64,000 bases of DNA from Myxococcus eversor. GTDB taxonomy: Bacteria > Myxococcota > Myxococcia > Myxococcales > Myxococcaceae. The stretch's first letter is position 1; each line of letters starts with the position of its first letter. Below the pieces are notes generated by a model. The model had not been told where the DNA came from. It saw nothing but the letters and a program-made list of their open reading frames with translations, and made no database searches. Location: assembly GCF_010894455.1 (NCBI RefSeq), contig NZ_JAAIXY010000017.1, forward strand, positions 186,001-250,000. The letters are read 5' to 3'. Made by a program: the position numbers and the translations under genes. Below, piece by piece: positions 42,348 to 50,704 of this stretch.

Positions 42348-43199
42348 ATGGCCTGGTTTTCGAAGAAGCCCCGCATCGCCGTCGACACCCAGCAGCAACC
42401 CGAGCCTGGTCCGTCTCGCATGGAGGGCCTGTGGGCCAAGTGCGAGAACTGCGACGAAATCATCTACCGGCAGGAGCTGGAGAAGCACTGGATGGTGTGT
42501 CCGCACTGCGACCACCATCACCCGTGGAACGCGCGCGCGCGGCTGGCGACGCTGCTGGACCCGGACAGCTTCGAGGAGTTCGACAAGGAGCTGGAGCCGC
42601 AGGATCCGCTCGGGTTCAGTGACACCAAGAAGTACAAGGACCGGCTGAAGTCCACGCGGAAGAACCTGGAGGAGAACGACGCCTTCGTCTCCGGCGTGGG
42701 CCGCATCGCCGGCCACCAGGTCTCCGTGGGCGCGTTCATCTTCGAGTTCATGGGCGGCTCCATGGGCTCGGTGGTGGGCGAGAAGGTGGCGAGGACCTTC
42801 GAGCGAGCGCATGACTTGAAGTGCTCGGCGCTCATCTTCTCGGCCTCCGGTGGCGCGCGCATGCAGGAGGGCATCTTCTCGCTGATGCAGATGGCGAAGA
42901 CGTCCGCGGCCATCGCCCGCTTCCGCACCGGCAACAAGCCCTACATCTCCGTGCTGCTGCACCCGACGACGGGCGGCGTGGCGGCGTCCTTCTCCTGGCT
43001 GGGCGACGTCATCATCGCGGAGCCCAAGGCGCTCATCGGCTTCGCCGGTCCGCGCGTCATCGAGCAGACCATCCGCCAGAAGCTGCCGGAGGGCTTCCAG
43101 CGCTCGGAGTTCCTGCTGGAGCACGGGATGATCGACAGCATCGTCAACCGCAAGGACCTGCGCGCGAAGCTCGGGCAGATTCTCGGCCTGCTGGGCTGA
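42348..43199 (+). CDS. accD: Acetyl-CoA carboxylase carboxyltransferase subunit beta
   Basis: A 283-residue subunit that with AccA moves the carboxyl group from biotin to acetyl-CoA to make malonyl-CoA. The N-terminal zinc ribbon is CENC...CPHC (about residues 31-53: AKCENCDEIIYR, VCPHCDHHHPW). The crotonase-fold body has GGSMGSVVGEKVARTFERAH, SALIFSASGGARMQEGIFSL and HPTTGGVAASFSWLGDVIIA. ATG 42348 gives the usual start (MAWFSKKPRI). It is followed by folC after 24 bases, the conserved accD-folC order of many bacteria. Confidence 0.97.
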   Translation: MAWFSKKPRIAVDTQQQPEPGPSRMEGLWAKCENCDEIIYRQELEKHWMVCPHCDHHHPWNARARLATLLDPDSFEEFDKELEPQDPLGFSDTKKYKDRLKSTRKNLEENDAFVSGVGRIAGHQVSVGAFIFEFMGGSMGSVVGEKVARTFERAHDLKCSALIFSASGGARMQEGIFSLMQMAKTSAAIARFRTGNKPYISVLLHPTTGGVAASFSWLGDVIIAEPKALIGFAGPRVIEQTIRQKLPEGFQRSEFLLEHGMIDSIVNRKDLRAKLGQILGLLG

Positions 43200-43223
43200 A
43201 CCCGCGCGGCTCGCGTCCCTGGC

Positions 43224-44516
43224 ATGAGCGCGCCCCGCACACCGGAGGAGGCCCTGGGCTTCCTCTCCCGCCTCAACCCCTCCGGAATCAAGCTGGGGCT
43301 TACGCGCGTGCGCGAGGCGCTCTCCGCCCTGGGCCATCCGGAGCGCCGCTTCCCGGTGCTCCACGTCGCGGGCACCAACGGCAAGGGCAGCACCTGCGCC
43401 TTCGCCGCCACCGCGCTCCAGGCCGCCGGCCACCGCGTGGGCCTCTACACGTCCCCGCATCTGGTGCGCATCAACGAGCGCATCCGCGTGGACGGCGAGG
43501 ACATCTCCGACGCGGACTTCGGCCGCGCCATCCTCGACGTGCTGGAGCGCTACCCGTCCGCCGTCGCCGAGCCGATGACGTACTTCGAGTTCGGCACCGT
43601 CGTCGCCCTGTGGCACTTCGCGCGAGTGGGTGTGGACGTGGGGGTGCTGGAGACGGGCCTGGGCGGACGGCTGGATGCCACCACCGCCGCGCCGTCGCTC
43701 GTCACCGCCATCACCCCCGTCTCCTTCGACCACATGGAGTACCTGGGCAACACCCTGGCCTCCATCGCGGGTGAGAAGGCCGGCATCCTCAAGCCCGGCG
43801 TGCCGTGTGTCGTCGCCCGGCAGGAGCCCGAGGCCCTGGAGTCCATCGAGGCCCACGCGCGCGCCCTGGGCGTGCCGCTCTGGGTGGAGGGCCGCGACTT
43901 CTCCGCCGACACGCTGGACGACGGCGGCCTCACCTACAGGGGACCGGGCTGGCGGTTGGAGGGCCTGCGAATCTCGCTGCGCGGACCGCATCAGGTCCAG
44001 AACGCCGCGGTGGCGCTGGCCTGCCTGGAGGCCCTCGATGCGCGAGGTGTCGCCGTCACCGCCGACGCGGCGCGGGCGGGGCTGGGCTCGGCGCGCTGGC
44101 CGGGTCGACTGGAGGAGGCAGGGCAGGGGCCCACCGTACTGTTGGACGGCGCCCACAACCCGGCGGGTGTGGCCGTGCTGCTGGCGTCCCTGCGGGCGCT
44201 CTACGCGGGCCGCCCCGTCCACTGCGTCTTCGGCGTGGTGGCGGACAAGGACCGGGGGCCGATGATGCGGGCCCTCTTTCCCGCGTGTGCCTCCGTGCAA
44301 CTCACGCCGCTGGACACGCCACGCTCGCTCGCACCGGCGGCCTATCTGGACGAGGCGCGCGCCCTGACTCCCGACGTGGCCGCCTGGCCCGACGTGGATG
44401 CGGCGCTGGCGGAAGCGCGGCGGCGCGCGGGCATGGATGGCATCGTGCTCTGCACCGGTTCGCTCTTCCTGGTCGGCATGGTGCGCGCCCGGATGGAGCG
44501 GACCTCCGCGCCCTGA
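43224..44516 (+). CDS. folC: Folylpolyglutamate synthase / dihydrofolate synthase
   Basis: A 430-residue Mur-ligase-fold enzyme that adds glutamate to (dihydro)pteroate or folates. P-loop: LHVAGTNGKGSTCAFAATAL. Substrate region: GLYTSPHLVRINERIRVDGE, then LETGLGGRLDATTAAPSLVT and SFDHMEYLGNTLASIAGEKA, GILKPGVPCVVARQ. The C-terminal domain contains LLDGAHNPAGVAVLLASLRA and VHCVFGVVADKD. It follows accD by 24 bases. A weak hairpin GGCCCC-AG-GGGGCC at 44551-44564 may end the transcript. Confidence 0.95.
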   Translation: MSAPRTPEEALGFLSRLNPSGIKLGLTRVREALSALGHPERRFPVLHVAGTNGKGSTCAFAATALQAAGHRVGLYTSPHLVRINERIRVDGEDISDADFGRAILDVLERYPSAVAEPMTYFEFGTVVALWHFARVGVDVGVLETGLGGRLDATTAAPSLVTAITPVSFDHMEYLGNTLASIAGEKAGILKPGVPCVVARQEPEALESIEAHARALGVPLWVEGRDFSADTLDDGGLTYRGPGWRLEGLRISLRGPHQVQNAAVALACLEALDARGVAVTADAARAGLGSARWPGRLEEAGQGPTVLLDGAHNPAGVAVLLASLRALYAGRPVHCVFGVVADKDRGPMMRALFPACASVQLTPLDTPRSLAPAAYLDEARALTPDVAAWPDVDAALAEARRRAGMDGIVLCTGSLFLVGMVRARMERTSAP

Positions 44517-44691
44517 AGGGCCACCGCGCGAGGGCTGGACGACGCTGCCCGGCCCCAGGGGGCCAGGCGTCGGCTGGCGAGCCTTGACGGGATGACCTCA
44601 TAGGGTGGGTCCTCCGTTCCGCCCGGGCAAGACATGTGAGCAACCAGACTGAATCCTTGGCGCGCTGCATCAGCCGCCGTAGATTCAAGAT

Positions 44692-45966
44692 ATGCGCCTG
44701 CCGGACTGGAGAGCCGCGACGACGACGGGACCCGCCATCCCCTCCATCGACGAAGTCGACTTCCGGGCGCTCTACTCCAAGACGAAGTACGTGGTGGAGA
44801 CCGCGGATGGCTGGTCGCTGGTCATCACCCGCTACCGTCCGGTGAAGCAGCCCTTCGCCCAGCCGCTGTTCGGTGAGCCGCTGCTGCTGGTGCACGGCTT
44901 CTCCCAGAACCGGCACACGTGGACGAGCGGCCAGTTCGTCAAGAACCTCCTCTTCTTCGGCGTGGACATCCACATCCTGGAGCTGCGAGGGCACGGCAAG
45001 AGCTCCATCGCCTTCCAGAAGGAGCGGGCCGAGCGCTTCAAGCGCCCCCTGCCTCCGGACCTGGACTACGACTGGGACATCGACAGCTACTTCCTCTACG
45101 ACTTGCCCGCCGCCGTCTCCGGCGTGAAGCGCATCACCCGCCGCGAGCGCATCTTCTACTGCGGCCACTCCATGGGCGGGATGCTGGGCTACGGCTACAC
45201 CGGCATCCACGACGACTTCGAGGGCCTCATCACCATCGGCGCTCCGGCGGACCTGGGCCGGGGCTTCATGCTGCTGCGCATGGTGGCGCACGGCGCGCCG
45301 ATGCTCGGCGGCATGGTGGACCTGACGCTCGCGGGGCTGAACCTGGGCGGCGAGGTGGAGGGGCTGGGCCGGAAGGTGCTCGCGCGAGGCGTGGGCACGG
45401 TGAACGCGAAGCTGGGCAAGAAGCTGGAGCCGGAGTCGCGCCGCAAGCTCCGCTTCAACGCGATGCCGGTGGACCTCATCCTCAAGTTCGTCGAGCGGCA
45501 GATTGGCAAGGCGGAGGACTCTCCGCTGTATCAACAACTGACGACGCGGATGAACCGGCTCATCAATCCGGAGCGCGTGGGCTCGGACGACATCCGCTGG
45601 CTCCTGCGCGAGGGCGGGGAGCGCGAGCCGCGCAAGGTGCTGGAGCAATTCGCCCGCTGGATTCGACGCGGGGAGATGGTCTGCTACCGCACCGGCTACG
45701 ACTTCAAGCGCGGCTTCGGGAAGATTCAAATCCCCATGGCCATCATCTTCGGGGACATGGACCCGCTGGCGTCGGTGGAGTCCACCCGGAGCGTGTATCG
45801 CGCGGCCAAGAGCGAGTACCTCCTCTGGCGTCCGGTGAAGGGCAACAGCCACATCGAGCTGACGATGGGGCACGACATCCGGCAGATCTGCTACGACATC
45901 AAGAACCTCATCGAGTACGCCCGGACGCACCGTCACCGAGCGCCCGCTTTGCCGCGGCTGCGCTGA
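44692..45966 (+). CDS. Alpha/beta hydrolase (serine hydrolase type)
   Basis: A 424-residue hydrolase. The oxyanion segment is LLLVHGFSQNRHTWTSGQFV, and the nucleophile elbow is FYCGHSMGGMLGYGYTGIHD with Ser in GHSMGG. The acid is in FGDMDPLASVESTRSVYR and the base His in GNSHIELTMGHDIRQICYDI. No signal peptide is seen. The body is larger than typical (two insertions, around 100-150 and 200-330), and polyhydroxyalkanoate synthase-related or lipase-type hydrolases show similar size, but I cannot name a substrate. The gene has its own 175-base leader from folC and is followed by the AMIN-domain gene after 83 bases. Confidence 0.85.
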   Translation: MRLPDWRAATTTGPAIPSIDEVDFRALYSKTKYVVETADGWSLVITRYRPVKQPFAQPLFGEPLLLVHGFSQNRHTWTSGQFVKNLLFFGVDIHILELRGHGKSSIAFQKERAERFKRPLPPDLDYDWDIDSYFLYDLPAAVSGVKRITRRERIFYCGHSMGGMLGYGYTGIHDDFEGLITIGAPADLGRGFMLLRMVAHGAPMLGGMVDLTLAGLNLGGEVEGLGRKVLARGVGTVNAKLGKKLEPESRRKLRFNAMPVDLILKFVERQIGKAEDSPLYQQLTTRMNRLINPERVGSDDIRWLLREGGEREPRKVLEQFARWIRRGEMVCYRTGYDFKRGFGKIQIPMAIIFGDMDPLASVESTRSVYRAAKSEYLLWRPVKGNSHIELTMGHDIRQICYDIKNLIEYARTHRHRAPALPRLR

Positions 45967-46049
45967 GGGCCGTGTGGCTGGAAAGTTGGAGGGTGAGGCG
46001 CGCGTGGTAGCATCCCCGCCCACTGTCAACGTTGAAGGGGAGTGGTTCG

Positions 46050-47432
46050 ATGAAGGCCTCTGCGGTGTGGCTGCTCGGTGTGGTGCTCGTGCCCTTCTGG
46101 GCGCTCGCGCAGGCTCCGGCGAACCTGAACACCATCACCGGCGTGCAGGTGAATGGCGGGACGGTGACCATCTCCGGCTCGAAGAAGGCGAACTTCACCA
46201 CCTTCACCATGACGGACCCGCCCCGGCTCGTCATCGACATCGCCGAGGCCGTCTTCTCCGGAGTCCCCGAGGAGACCCAGGTGGGCAATGGCACGGTGAC
46301 GGGCATCCGCACCGCCAGCTACGGCTCGGATGACTCCGCCATCGCCCGCGTGCTCATCGGCTTCGAGCGCGAGGTGGAGACGGACATCCAGGCCACCGAC
46401 ACCCAACTCGTCGTGAAGGTCGTCGGCGGAGGCGGGCAGGCCGTGGCACAGGCCCCCACCGCTCAGCCGGAGCCCGCCGCGAAGCCCACGACGGATGATG
46501 GCACCGCCGCCAAGGCCGCTGCAGCCGCCGAGGCCGACCGTCAGGCGCAGGAGAAGGCCGCCGCCGAGGCCACCGCCCGCGCCGAGGCCGACCGTCAGGC
46601 GCAGGAGAAGGCCGCCGCCGAGGCCACCGCCCGCGCCAGGCAGGATGCGGACGCGGAGCGCCAGCGCCAGCAGGAGGCCGAGGCTCGCGCCACGTCCCAG
46701 CGTGAGGATGAGCAGCGCGCGGCGCAGGCCGCCGCCGACGAGAAGAAGCGCCAGGAAGAGGAGGCCCGTGCCTCCGCGCAGGCCGCCGCCACCGAGCGCA
46801 AGCGCCAGGAAGAGGAGGCCCGCGCCTCCGCGCAGGCCGCCGCCGACGAGCGTCGTGCCTCCGCTGCGTCCTCCGAGGACGAGAGGAAGCGCCAGAAGGC
46901 GGAGGCGCTCGCCGCCGCGAAGACGGCCGCCGAGGAGAAGCGCGCCGCCACCCGGGCCGCCGCGGAGGAGGCCGCCGAGGCCCGCCGCCAGCGTGAGGAG
47001 GAGGCCCGCGCCGAGCGCGAGCGTCGCCAGCAGGAGCGGGTGGCCGCCGCCACGCCCCGCCCGCGTCGCGAGGTGGCCAGCGGCTCGGATTCGTCCGAGG
47101 TGTCGTCGCGCCGCAAGACGATGACGCTGGTGGGCTTCCAGCAGCAGGCCGGAGTCTCCCGCGTCTTCATCCGCACCAACGAGCCGGCGCGCTACACGGT
47201 GAGCGAGCAGGGCAACGCGGTGGTGCTGGAGCTGGAGAACAGCCGCATCGACCTGAGCAACAACACCCGGCCGCTGGACACGTCGTACTTCAACTCCCCC
47301 GTCACGCGGGTGGAGGCCGACGCGTCCGGGCGCGACGTGCGCGTCACCATCCAGCTCCGGCAGCAGGCCCCGGTGCAGGCGAAGCAGGACGGCAACGTCA
47401 TTTCGTTGGATTTTCAGCGCCCGGCTCGGTGA
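46050..47432 (+). CDS. Exported AMIN-domain protein with central coiled coil
   Basis: A 460-residue periplasmic protein. ATG 46050 has GGGGAG eight bases upstream and begins a signal peptide (MKASAVWLLGVVLVPFWALA). Residues 26-130 form an AMIN-type beta domain (TITGVQVNGGTVTISGSKKA, PPRLVIDIAEAVFSGVPEET). The middle (about 150-350) is an alanine/glutamate/arginine-rich coiled coil built of near-identical units, similar in feel to TolA. The C-terminal 100 residues are a second AMIN-type domain (VSRVFIRTNEPARYTVSEQG, NAVVLELENSRIDLSNNTRP). AMIN domains bind peptidoglycan or localise amidases and secretins. It lies 46 bases before lptD, which suggests an envelope-spanning role. Confidence 0.87.
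   Translation: MKASAVWLLGVVLVPFWALAQAPANLNTITGVQVNGGTVTISGSKKANFTTFTMTDPPRLVIDIAEAVFSGVPEETQVGNGTVTGIRTASYGSDDSAIARVLIGFEREVETDIQATDTQLVVKVVGGGGQAVAQAPTAQPEPAAKPTTDDGTAAKAAAAAEADRQAQEKAAAEATARAEADRQAQEKAAAEATARARQDADAERQRQQEAEARATSQREDEQRAAQAAADEKKRQEEEARASAQAAATERKRQEEEARASAQAAADERRASAASSEDERKRQKAEALAAAKTAAEEKRAATRAAAEEAAEARRQREEEARAERERRQQERVAAATPRPRREVASGSDSSEVSSRRKTMTLVGFQQQAGVSRVFIRTNEPARYTVSEQGNAVVLELENSRIDLSNNTRPLDTSYFNSPVTRVEADASGRDVRVTIQLRQQAPVQAKQDGNVISLDFQRPAR
46527..46634 (+). repeat. Two identical 54-base units in the AMIN protein coiled coil
   Basis: Units at 46527-46580 and 46581-46634 are identical and encode AEADRQAQEKAAAEATAR twice. Further down (about 46740-46860) a second 18-residue unit, KRQEEEARASAQAAAxER, occurs at least twice with minor changes. 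Confidence 0.92.
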
Positions 47433-47478
47433 TAAGGGCGACCGCGCGGCCGTGGCGCGGCATACCCTGCACCCCTGA

Positions 47479-50139
47479 ATGGGCCTCCTCGTTCCGCTCG
47501 CCGCAGCGCTGCTCGTAGCGTCAGCGCAGATTCCGCTCGCCACCCAGGTCCAGCTCCCCTCCGGCGAGACGGTGGAGCTGGCCGCCGACTTCCTCACCTA
47601 CGAGTCCGACAAGCAGCTGCTCACCGCGCGCGGCCACTGCGAGCTGCGCACCGGGGAGATGCTGCTGCGCTCGGACGAGGTGACGTACGACGAGACGAAC
47701 CAGGTGGCCACGGCCACCGGCAACGTCATGTTCGTGGGTCCCGACGGCATGGTCGCGGTGGCGGACGACGTGCGCGTGGACATCCGCACCTTCGAGGCCA
47801 CGCTCAAGGGTGGCCTCTTCATGCAGAAGAAGGGCGTCACCCAGGACGCGCTGCTCACGGCGAAGACGCCCCAGGAGCTGCGCGCCATGGGGGAGACGCC
47901 CATCATCCTCAGTGGCTCGCGCATCCGCCGCACCGGCCCCAACGCCTTCGTGGTGGACGACCTGGCCTTCACCCCGTGCGAGTGCGGCCCCGGCACGCCG
48001 ACCTGGCGCATGGAGGCCAGCTCCGCCAACGTCATCCTCGGCGAGCGCGCCACGCTCACCTGGCCCGTCGTCTACATCCAGTCCGTCCCCATCTTCGCGC
48101 TGCCCTGGGTGTACCTGCCCCTGGCCGAGCGTCGCACGGGCTTCCTCATCCCCAGCCCCCAGTACTCCAGCCTCAACGGCCTGGGCCTGCAGCAGCCCTT
48201 CTTCCTCACGCTGGGGCGCAGCTACGACATGACCTTCACGCCGGGCTACTTCAACGGCGGCGGGCTCCTGGAGCTGGAGCGCGACCCCGATGGAGATCCC
48301 GAGACGAAGAACGCGATTACCTACGAGGAACCGCGGCCCAACGGCGTGAAGGGCCCCCGGTTGCTCACGGAGTTCCGCTACGTGCCCAGCGAGCGGACGC
48401 GGGGGCGTGCCACACTCGGGTTTCTGTACGACTCACGGCCCCGGCTGAACCCGGCGAGCCTGTTTCCGGACTTCTTCCGCTATCCGGTGGATCCGAACGG
48501 GATCGCGAGAATCATCGATACCCCTCGAGGGTTGCGCGGCGAGGCCTCCTGGCAGCACTTCCAGGAGCTGGGCTCCGGTTGGTACGACCGGGTGGACGCG
48601 TCGTTCGTTTCTGACGGCAACTACACGCGCGACCTCACCGCCGACATCATCGTCCAGGGGCTGGAGTACCTGCGCAGCACCGCCACCGTCTTCCGGCGCC
48701 AGGAGGACTCCTACGCGGGCCTGGATGTGGTGCTGCGCCAGGACATCCGCTGGCCCTATCGCTTCTTCCAGGACAACCGCGTGCCGGCGGCGGTGGACCC
48801 GCTGCGGCCGGACCTGCCCGCGCCGCGCACCTTCCAGCGGCTGCCCGGACTCATCTTCGCGCTGCCCGAGCGCCCGTTGGCGGGGGGCCTCACCGGAGGG
48901 CTGCGCGCCGAGTTCACCCGCCAGGCCCCCATCCAGGGAGGCTTCGGGGACGAAGGGGTCGACGGCATCTTCCGCCGCGAGGGCAACTTCATTCCCCTCG
49001 GTGTCCCCGTTGGCGTGGTGGACCCCGGCCAGGCCAACGGCCTCTTCGACACGAGAGACAGGGAGGCGAGGGACCGCATCGACTTCACGTCGCGCCTCGC
49101 CACCTCCGTGGCGCTGGGGGACGTCGCGCGCGTGACGCCGTCCGTGTCGCTGCGCCAGGACGTGTGGGCCGGCGAGTACTCCGCCAAGACCTGGCAGCGC
49201 GGCTACCCCATCGGCGGGCTCCTGCTGGACACGCAGTGGAGCCGCACCTGGACGGGCACGAAGACCAGCTACCGCCACACCTTCGCGCCCTCCCTGGAGT
49301 TGCGCTACGTGCCGGGCGGGTGGGGCAGGGTGCCGTCCGCGGGCGCCGAGGAGGACGGGCTCGCCCAGCCCTACGACGAGATTGATCGCGCCGTGCCGCT
49401 CGCGCTCGACGGCTCCACCCGGGGTTTCCTCCAGGGCGTGCTCGCGGTGGACCAGTCCCTGCGCATCAAGACGGGCGCCCTGGTCCGGGAGCCCATCCGG
49501 CTGAGAATCGGCCAGGGCTTCGACCTGACGCGGTATGTTCCGGCCGCGAACAAGCTGGGAGACCCCGAGCCGGTCCTGCGTGACACCTTCGCGCGCCTCA
49601 GCGTGAGCGCCGGCGTGCTGAACGCGGGGGGCCTGGTCCGGATGGACCCCCGGTCCGGTCGCATCACCCAGCTCAGCGCGGACTTCACCATCGACAACGG
49701 CAAGGGCACCGCGCTGTACGCCCGCTACGACGACATCCTCACCACCCGCCAGCTCGCCATTGATAGCGGCGAATCTCCCTTCGCCCAGGGGCCAGATGCC
49801 ATCCGGCGCCCTCTGGATGCCCTGGTAGGCGGCGTATCCCGGGAAACGCCCGGTATCCCCTCGGCCGAGCGGGCCCAGGCACTCATCGCGGGTGCGCGTT
49901 TGAGGCTCGGATTTGGCCTCGGGGTGCGGTACGAAGCTCTGGTGCAGCCCCTTTACCAAGATCAAACAACTCAAGAGTTCAAGCCCTTCGCCCAGCAGAC
50001 ACTGGGCGTGTCGTATGGACCAGCGTGTGACTGCTGGCGAATCGAAGGGGTTGTGACTTTGCGGCGTGACAATCGGTTGGAATTTTCCGATGTCAATGTC
50101 AGCGTCGCCGGTGTCGGGTCGTTCGGTTCGGGCGGCTAG
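47479..50139 (+). CDS. lptD: LPS-assembly outer membrane protein LptD
   Basis: An 886-residue outer-membrane barrel that with LptE inserts lipopolysaccharide into the outer leaflet. After a signal peptide (MGLLVPLAAALLVASAQIPL) comes an LptA-like beta-jellyroll (residues 25-190; VELAADFLTYESDKQLLTAR, GHCELRTGEMLLRSDEVTYD, VATATGNVMF). The barrel has AERRTGFLIPSPQYSSLNGL, GLQQPFFLTLGRSYDMTFTP and repeated aromatic strands to the end (VSYGPACDCWRIEGVVTLRR). Cysteines at CECGPG and the C-terminal CDC may form the expected disulphides. The start has no strong ribosome-binding site. It follows the AMIN gene by 46 bases. The next gene begins 58 bases after its stop. Confidence 0.93.
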   Translation: MGLLVPLAAALLVASAQIPLATQVQLPSGETVELAADFLTYESDKQLLTARGHCELRTGEMLLRSDEVTYDETNQVATATGNVMFVGPDGMVAVADDVRVDIRTFEATLKGGLFMQKKGVTQDALLTAKTPQELRAMGETPIILSGSRIRRTGPNAFVVDDLAFTPCECGPGTPTWRMEASSANVILGERATLTWPVVYIQSVPIFALPWVYLPLAERRTGFLIPSPQYSSLNGLGLQQPFFLTLGRSYDMTFTPGYFNGGGLLELERDPDGDPETKNAITYEEPRPNGVKGPRLLTEFRYVPSERTRGRATLGFLYDSRPRLNPASLFPDFFRYPVDPNGIARIIDTPRGLRGEASWQHFQELGSGWYDRVDASFVSDGNYTRDLTADIIVQGLEYLRSTATVFRRQEDSYAGLDVVLRQDIRWPYRFFQDNRVPAAVDPLRPDLPAPRTFQRLPGLIFALPERPLAGGLTGGLRAEFTRQAPIQGGFGDEGVDGIFRREGNFIPLGVPVGVVDPGQANGLFDTRDREARDRIDFTSRLATSVALGDVARVTPSVSLRQDVWAGEYSAKTWQRGYPIGGLLLDTQWSRTWTGTKTSYRHTFAPSLELRYVPGGWGRVPSAGAEEDGLAQPYDEIDRAVPLALDGSTRGFLQGVLAVDQSLRIKTGALVREPIRLRIGQGFDLTRYVPAANKLGDPEPVLRDTFARLSVSAGVLNAGGLVRMDPRSGRITQLSADFTIDNGKGTALYARYDDILTTRQLAIDSGESPFAQGPDAIRRPLDALVGGVSRETPGIPSAERAQALIAGARLRLGFGLGVRYEALVQPLYQDQTTQEFKPFAQQTLGVSYGPACDCWRIEGVVTLRRDNRLEFSDVNVSVAGVGSFGSGG

Positions 50140-50197
50140 GAATCACCCCATGTGCATGGTGGTTCCACAAACCCCAAGCAGCCAGGAGAAGTACTTC

Positions 50198-50548
50198 GTG
50201 TCGGATCTCGGAAAACGAATCGGCCAGCGCATCCGCGAGCTTCGTACGCAGAGGCCGGAGCGGTGGACGCAGGAGGAGCTCGCGGAGCGGGCTCAGATCA
50301 GCGTCTCTTTCCTTTCCATGATCGAGCGTGGAGAGCGTGTGCCCCACGTGGAAACGCTCGCCGCCCTGGCCAACGCCCTCGGCGTCAGCCTTGGAGAGCT
50401 TTTCACGGGAACGGAGCAGACCCTTGCCCAGACGGAGGACCTGCTGCGTCCTCTTTCTGATTTCGCGCGCGCCCGGGGCCTCACCGCACGGGACGTGGAC
50501 CGCCTGCTAGGGGTCGCCCGGGTGATGTTCAGCGGCACTGTCGCCTGA
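50198..50548 (+). CDS. XRE-family helix-turn-helix regulator
   Basis: A 116-residue regulator. GTG 50198 is chosen because AGGAG lies nine bases upstream; the same frame opens at ATG 50150. The HTH_3 domain is LGKRIGQRIRELRTQRPERW, then TQEELAERAQISVSFLSMIE, RGERVPHVETLAALANALGV and SLGELFTGTE. A short C-terminal helix of about 50 residues follows. It is likely a repressor or activator with an unknown target. It follows lptD on the same strand with a 58-base gap and ends in a strong hairpin, so it may share the lptD transcript. Confidence 0.9.
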   Translation: MSDLGKRIGQRIRELRTQRPERWTQEELAERAQISVSFLSMIERGERVPHVETLAALANALGVSLGELFTGTEQTLAQTEDLLRPLSDFARARGLTARDVDRLLGVARVMFSGTVA

Positions 50549-50555
50549 ATCGCAC

Positions 50556-50592
50556 CTTCGGGGCCCCTGGTTGGACGCAAGGGGCCCCGAGG
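50556..50592 (+). terminator. Strong intrinsic hairpin after the XRE gene
   Basis: TCGGGGCCCC (50558-50567) pairs with GGGGCCCCGA (50581-50590), a perfect ten-base stem that extends with a wobble and a C-G pair outward. It begins eight bases after the XRE stop; the following sequence is only moderately T-rich. Confidence 0.8.
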
Positions 50593-50647
50593 TCTTCCTG
50601 TCCTGTCCTTGACTGGACGGTAGGTTGACCGGGAAGATGATGGAGAT

Positions 50648-50674
50648 GCGCTGTGCGCCGCTTGCGCACAGCGC
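50648..50674 (+). promoter_or_regulatory. Perfect leader hairpin before the Ig-like lipoprotein gene
   Basis: GCGCTGTGCGC (50648-50658) and GCGCACAGCGC (50664-50674) form an 11-base stem with a five-base loop, about 30 bases before the ATG at 50705. A pyrimidine-rich run follows. The ribosome-binding site AAGGAG lies downstream of it, so it could be a regulatory RNA hairpin or a DNA palindrome for a regulator. Confidence 0.55.
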
Positions 50675-50704
50675 GCTTCCTTCTTCGTCAAGGAGTCGTC
50701 GCTG

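Noticed and set aside
41424-44300. A 958-codon leftward frame across the phosphodiesterase, accD and folC genes
   Set aside because: It is a stop-free shadow; all three genes on the other strand carry their family motifs.
46495-47124. A 209-codon frame inside the AMIN gene
   Set aside because: It is an Arg/Pro-rich shadow of the coiled-coil repeat region.
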